Shown here: piece after piece, positions 60,385 to 64,000 of the stretch
Layout of the letters: the number at the start of each line of letters is the position of its first letter
Numbering within the stretch: the stretch's first letter is position 1
Translations under genes and position numbers: made by a program
Notes under the pieces: model-generated
What the model saw: the letters and a program-made list of their open reading frames with translations, nothing else
Databases searched by the model: none
What the model was told of the DNA's origin: nothing
Assembly (NCBI RefSeq): GCF_035917275.1
Contig: NZ_CP108509.1
Location: forward strand, 434,001 to 498,000
Source: Streptomyces sp. NBC_01237
GTDB lineage: Bacteria > Actinomycetota > Actinomycetes > Streptomycetales > Streptomycetaceae
Direction of reading: 5' to 3'
Length of the DNA stretch: 64,000 nt

Positions 60385-61854
60385 GTGGAACTGCCGCGCC
60401 CCGAGTTGATGATCAATTCTTCTGAGCGTCTTGAATCCGTGGTGGCCAAAGTAGTGCAGGAGTGCCAGAACGGGCTGCCGGAACGAATCATCCATCTGTC
60501 GAGCGAGGTGGGCTGGCCGGCCCTGCGGAAGCGTCTGGACACGTATGCGCGCCGGATCGAGGCGTCCGTGGAGGAATGGGAGAGCGGCCTGCGGATGCGG
60601 CTTCCGCGAGCGGCCGTGACGGTCGAGGAGCGGGCATCGTCCATCGTGGTCCATGGCCATCGCGCCGGACCGGGCGTTGCGCGCGGTGGCCCTTTGTTGC
60701 CGGCGCCGGAGCAGGCTGCGGAGGTCTGGCAGCTCGCCGAGTACCTCACGGGTCTGCCGGCCGGCACCGGCTCCCTGCCCGCCGGTGACGAGGAACGGCT
60801 CCGGGCCGCGCTGAAGCACGAGAGCTGGCTGGTGGCCACGCTCGCGTGTGATGTGCTGAACCGGTCCGGGGTCCCGGCGGTGCCGCGATTCGTGCGTGAC
60901 CACGATCCCCACCAACGTGTCGGAACGGGGGACGCCTCCCGCGGTGACGGTACGTTCACCGAGGTGTGGGAGGCCCGCATCAGCGTCGACGAGTACGCGC
61001 TCTTCGAGGCGGTACACCCGGGCTACGCGGTGCAGATGGCGGAGTTGGGCCGCATGGTGCGGTCCCATTGCGGTGCGCTGCCGGGCGCGGTACTCGATGT
61101 GGGAAGCGGGCCCGGCCTGCCGACGGTGATGCTGGCCGAGATGTTCCCGGGCGCGCGGATCGACGCGGTGGAGCCCAGTCCGGCGGCCATCCCTCATCTG
61201 GTGAAGAACACCTCGGGTCATGCGGTGTCCGTGCACAGGACAGGGATCACCGACTTCACCGGCCCCCGCGACTACCCGGTGACGGTCTCGGTCGGCGCCT
61301 CCCACCACATGGACACACGTATGTTCCTGCGTGGTCTGAAGCGGCACACGGCCCCCGGGGGGCTGATTGTCGTCGCGGACGAGATGGTCGCTCCGTATGC
61401 GTCGGAATCCGAACGGTCGCGGGCTGTCATCGACCACCATTTCGTCTATATGGACCAGGCGCTCGCCCATGTTCCGGAAGCCCGTCTCCCGTCCGTCGAG
61501 CAACGCCGCGTCCGGGCCCTGCGCGACACGGACCGGCGGGTACCGGAGCGTTTGGCGGACCTTCTCGAAGAAGTGCGCCAGGACCGGTGGTTCCATGTCG
61601 GGGATGACAGCCCGTGGCAGCGCGTACGTTTCTGCGTTCTGGAACTCGAAGCCCTGGTGGCTGGAGTCGACTACGACGTGGAGCGCAAAACCTGGGTGGA
61701 GAATTTCATGACCCTGGCTCAGGACGAGGGGCTGGAGCCCGTCGAGCACCGCCGGGTCCACGCCACGGTGGGAGGCCGTGACCTCGATGCGGGTACCCAT
61801 GTTGTTGCTTTACGTAATCCCCATCTGTCGCCCGTAGCTTCGAGGACGTTGTGA
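60385..61854 (+). CDS. Class I methyltransferase with a long N-terminal domain
   Basis: 489 residues. Residues 1-200 are helical and lack a recognised domain. A Rossmann methyltransferase fold follows: GAVLDVGSGPGLPTVMLAEMF (motif I), RIDAVEPSPAAIPHLV, YPVTVSVGASHHMDTRMFLRGL and HTAPGGLIVVADEMVAP. GTG 60385 follows GGAAGGA. Its stop overlaps the ATP-grasp gene start as GTGA, so the two are coupled and probably act on the same molecule. Confidence 0.75.
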   Translation: MELPRPELMINSSERLESVVAKVVQECQNGLPERIIHLSSEVGWPALRKRLDTYARRIEASVEEWESGLRMRLPRAAVTVEERASSIVVHGHRAGPGVARGGPLLPAPEQAAEVWQLAEYLTGLPAGTGSLPAGDEERLRAALKHESWLVATLACDVLNRSGVPAVPRFVRDHDPHQRVGTGDASRGDGTFTEVWEARISVDEYALFEAVHPGYAVQMAELGRMVRSHCGALPGAVLDVGSGPGLPTVMLAEMFPGARIDAVEPSPAAIPHLVKNTSGHAVSVHRTGITDFTGPRDYPVTVSVGASHHMDTRMFLRGLKRHTAPGGLIVVADEMVAPYASESERSRAVIDHHFVYMDQALAHVPEARLPSVEQRRVRALRDTDRRVPERLADLLEEVRQDRWFHVGDDSPWQRVRFCVLELEALVAGVDYDVERKTWVENFMTLAQDEGLEPVEHRRVHATVGGRDLDAGTHVVALRNPHLSPVASRTL

Positions 61855-63350
61855 CCGAACCGCATCGACGCCCCACGGCCCGTATCCACATCGAGAGCCG
61901 TGAGTGCAGCCCACAACTGCTGGAGCGGCTGACCGGCGCGACGTACTTTCCCGAACGGCTGCTGGGACCCGCGATCATCAACACGGTGTGCCGTCGTGAC
62001 GGTCACCTGCTGTATGTGACAGCCCCGGGCCTGATCGACGCCGACCAGCAGGTGGACTACTACCTGGGCCTCCTGTCGGACGACGCTCACGAGGCGGGTA
62101 CGGGCGAACTGCGCCGCAAACGCGACCTGGTCCGCATCGTGCCCCTTGACGATGCCTCCACGCGATGGCTGAGCAGCAAGGTTCTGGATCCCGCCAGCAC
62201 GCGGGCAGCCTCTGTGCGGGAGGTGCTACGGGAGTTCGCGGACACCCACCGGCGCACCGGAGCGGATGTGCGGCTGAGCTATTTCGAGCCGTCCCGGCCG
62301 CTGGAACAACTGGCCCGCGAGCTGGAAGTGCCCGGCACTCAGCCCTCCGCTTCCCACATCCCGCTGGGAACCAAGCACGCCGGCCGCCAGATCTTTGCCG
62401 CCGCCGGCATTCCGGTACCCGCGGGCAGCAATGTGTGCCGTGACACCGCGGCACTCGCCGCAGAAGTGACCGAACTGGTCCGGGCCGGGAAACGCACACT
62501 GGTGTTGAAGCTCAACAGCACCGCGTACGGCGGGGGCCTGGGCAATGCGCTGCTCACACTGGACGACGGGATCGCCTCGGCACCCGATGACAGCGTCGAG
62601 CAGCAGATCTGCCGGGCACTGCCTCAGTCGTCCCTGATGGATCCCAAGATCACCTGGGACGACTACGTCACCCTGATGAAGGAATCCGGGGTGATCGCCG
62701 AAGAGATGATCACGGATGTCCCCCTGCCCAGCCCGAGCTTCCAGGGGCGCCTGACCGACCGTGGCACCGTGGAAGCCGTGTCCACTCACGACCAGGTCCT
62801 CGGTGCCAACGGACAGAGCTACCAAGGCTGCACCTTCCCGGCCCACTCCGACTACCGGCAGTCGATCATCGAGTACGGGCTGCGGGTGGGCGAGGTACTG
62901 GTGGAACTCGGCGTCAACGGCGGGGACTACGGAGTGGACTTCCTCGCCGTGCGCTCGGGGTCCGGGTGGCGCCTGCTGGGCTGCGAGATCAATCTCCGTG
63001 CCACAGCGACCAAACACCCCTTCACCATGGCCGTCGGCCTTCTCGGCGCGGAGCCGACAGCGGACGGGCGTCTCCTCGTGGACAACACCGAGTACGTCTA
63101 TGAGGCGTCGGACGCCATCATGGACCAGCGCTACAAGGGGCTGCGCCCGGCCCAGCTCATCGAGGCCGTCACCGGTTCCCCGATCGGCTTCGACCCGGTG
63201 GAGAAGACCGGCGTGGTGCTGCACATGATGAGCCCCGTCATGGAGTACGGGAAGTTCGGCGCCCTCTGCATCGGCCGGAATCGCGCTCAAGCGACAGCGC
63301 TCATGCGACAACTGCACGATCTCGCACAGCAGTTGACTGCGTCGCGATAG
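61851..63350 (+). CDS. PGM1-like ATP-grasp peptide ligase
   Basis: 499 residues. A pre-ATP-grasp region, ERLTGATYFPERLLGPAII, precedes the ATP-grasp core with KHAGRQIFAAAGIPVPAG, LVLKLNSTAYGGGLGNALL and GCEINLRATATKHPF, where Glu-x-Asn binds metal. The C-terminal GVVLHMMSPVMEYGKFGALCIGRNRAQA matches the PGM1 C-terminal region. PGM1 joins a peptide to a nonproteinogenic amino acid in pheganomycin formation. GTG 61851 overlaps the methyltransferase stop. No precursor peptide gene is visible in the window. Confidence 0.8.
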   Translation: MTEPHRRPTARIHIESRECSPQLLERLTGATYFPERLLGPAIINTVCRRDGHLLYVTAPGLIDADQQVDYYLGLLSDDAHEAGTGELRRKRDLVRIVPLDDASTRWLSSKVLDPASTRAASVREVLREFADTHRRTGADVRLSYFEPSRPLEQLARELEVPGTQPSASHIPLGTKHAGRQIFAAAGIPVPAGSNVCRDTAALAAEVTELVRAGKRTLVLKLNSTAYGGGLGNALLTLDDGIASAPDDSVEQQICRALPQSSLMDPKITWDDYVTLMKESGVIAEEMITDVPLPSPSFQGRLTDRGTVEAVSTHDQVLGANGQSYQGCTFPAHSDYRQSIIEYGLRVGEVLVELGVNGGDYGVDFLAVRSGSGWRLLGCEINLRATATKHPFTMAVGLLGAEPTADGRLLVDNTEYVYEASDAIMDQRYKGLRPAQLIEAVTGSPIGFDPVEKTGVVLHMMSPVMEYGKFGALCIGRNRAQATALMRQLHDLAQQLTASR

Positions 63351-63360
63351 CCGCCGGGAG

Positions 63361-63405
63361 CCGTCGCGCGTCCACACCGCGAGGTGCGGTGTGGACGCGC
63401 GGCGG
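63361..63405. terminator. Bidirectional hairpin terminator
   Basis: A perfect 15-bp stem joins GCGCGTCCACACCGC (63366-63380) and GCGGTGTGGACGCGC (63386-63400) around a 5-nt loop; further pairs with one GU extend it to about 20. It separates the convergent ATP-grasp and MerR-like genes. Confidence 0.8.
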
Positions 63406-63418
63406 TCCGGACATTGTC

Positions 63419-64000
63419 CTATCCGCGTTCGCGGAGGTAGACCTCCAGCGAGGCCGCCCCGGTCAGCATCGCGCGCCCGCGGACGGACAGCCGGCCGCGC
63501 CAGTCGCGCAGGGCGGCCTCCAGTGGCTCCAGTCCGCCGGCCGCCCGCACCTGGGAGAGCAGTGGGGCGATCTGCTCCAGCAGATGGCCGCCCCGTCTGA
63601 GCTGATGGGCCAGCCGGGCATCCCGCACGTCGGCGTCGCCGTAGACGCGGTATCCGGTGCGCGGGTCGCGGTGCGGGAGCACCAGCCCGGCGCGCTCCCA
63701 TGTGCGCAGTGTCGCGGGCCGGATTCCGAGCTTCGCCGCCAGTGGCCCGATGAACGTGCCGCCGGGCCCGGACACCGCGGCCGGTCCGGCGTCCGCGTCC
63801 GCCCCCGATGCCTCCATGGGCTCCAGGCCGCGGAGCGCGCTCTCCACGGCCTGGAGTGTGCGCCGGTCCTCAAGGAGTTGGGCGTGGCTCTCGTCGATGA
63901 GGCGGAATGCCTCATCGGCCACTCCCTCGTTCACCGCCCGCATGATCGACGCCGACCTCTGGTGGCCATGGCCGGGCACCAGGGCGAGGAACGCGTCCAA
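63419..64000 (-). CDS. TioE-type MerR family regulator, 5' end cut by window edge
   Basis: The visible 193 residues run open to the right edge, so the start lies beyond 64000. The sequence HGHQRSASIMRAVNEGVADEAFRLIDESHAQLLEDRRTL resembles the region behind a first MerR domain. It is followed by a MerR-type winged helix (FIGPLAAKLGIRPATLRTWERAGLVLPHRDPRTGYRVYGDADVRDARLAHQL). This two-headed layout is that of TioE-like MerR regulators, which sit in antibiotic clusters. Its target is unknown. Confidence 0.8.
   Translation of the reverse strand: MDAFLALVPGHGHQRSASIMRAVNEGVADEAFRLIDESHAQLLEDRRTLQAVESALRGLEPMEASGADADAGPAAVSGPGGTFIGPLAAKLGIRPATLRTWERAGLVLPHRDPRTGYRVYGDADVRDARLAHQLRRGGHLLEQIAPLLSQVRAAGGLEPLEAALRDWRGRLSVRGRAMLTGAASLEVYLRERG

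Overview
This window looks like a stretch of Streptomyces-type actinobacterial chromosome. G+C is very high, third codon positions are strongly GC-biased, GTG starts are common, ribosome binding sites are GGAGG-like, and the gene content is typical of an accessory arm: many GNAT, TetR, MerR and WYL proteins, secreted peptidases, SMI1/KNR4 proteins and small biosynthetic clusters. I saw no rRNA, tRNA or CRISPR array. No complete insertion sequence is present, but there are decayed pieces of mobile DNA and several broken genes.

Region 1-20 kb is a patchwork of single genes: SMI1/KNR4 proteins, an N-acetylmuramoyl-L-alanine amidase, a dienelactone hydrolase facing a GlxA/AraC regulator, ankyrin, GNAT, alpha/beta hydrolase, MerR, NmrA/TetR and ATP-grasp genes. 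It holds a frameshifted nucleotidyltransferase (4181-4557), an SMI1 gene cut by an amber codon (7358-8092), a shredded Tn3-family transposase (about 9346-9790) and a frameshifted FAD monooxygenase (about 16735-17234). It ends with a compact operon for a haem-oxygenase-like diiron oxidase, a PLP aminotransferase and a YczE-type membrane protein (17839-20703), which looks like a minimal amino-acid-tailoring pathway.

Region 20.8-35.4 kb holds two catabolic loci. The first is CoA-transferase, MFS and amidase genes facing a TetR gene across a perfect AT-rich palindrome. The second is a GH3 glycosidase and a tyrosine-phosphatase-like protein with their own TetR gene, facing a five-gene family-5 ABC importer operon that converges on a RidA gene.

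Region 35.5-45.1 kb carries a secreted matrixin-like metallopeptidase preceded by a small glycine-rich ORF, a methyltransferase, another SMI1 protein, a MITE-like inverted repeat, and a 717-residue protein that joins a cytoplasmic HTH-like domain and coiled coil through one membrane span to an extracellular solute-binding domain.

Region 45.7-53.3 kb is a five-gene co-directional cluster: Fe(II)/2-oxoglutarate oxygenase, glycosyltransferase-epimerase fusion, MFS exporter, nucleotide-sugar dehydrogenase and class II asparagine synthetase. Two hairpin terminators end it. I infer an orphan pathway to an amidated uronic-acid glycoside.

Region 53.4-64 kb holds an MBL hydrolase, a WYL regulator beside an AlkZ-type DNA glycosylase, a lipase, a subtilisin-like protease and a serine beta-lactamase-like hydrolase. 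It continues with a coupled pair, an unusual methyltransferase and a PGM1-like ATP-grasp ligase, that may be a small peptide-forming system. The window ends in a MerR/TioE-type regulator cut by the right edge.
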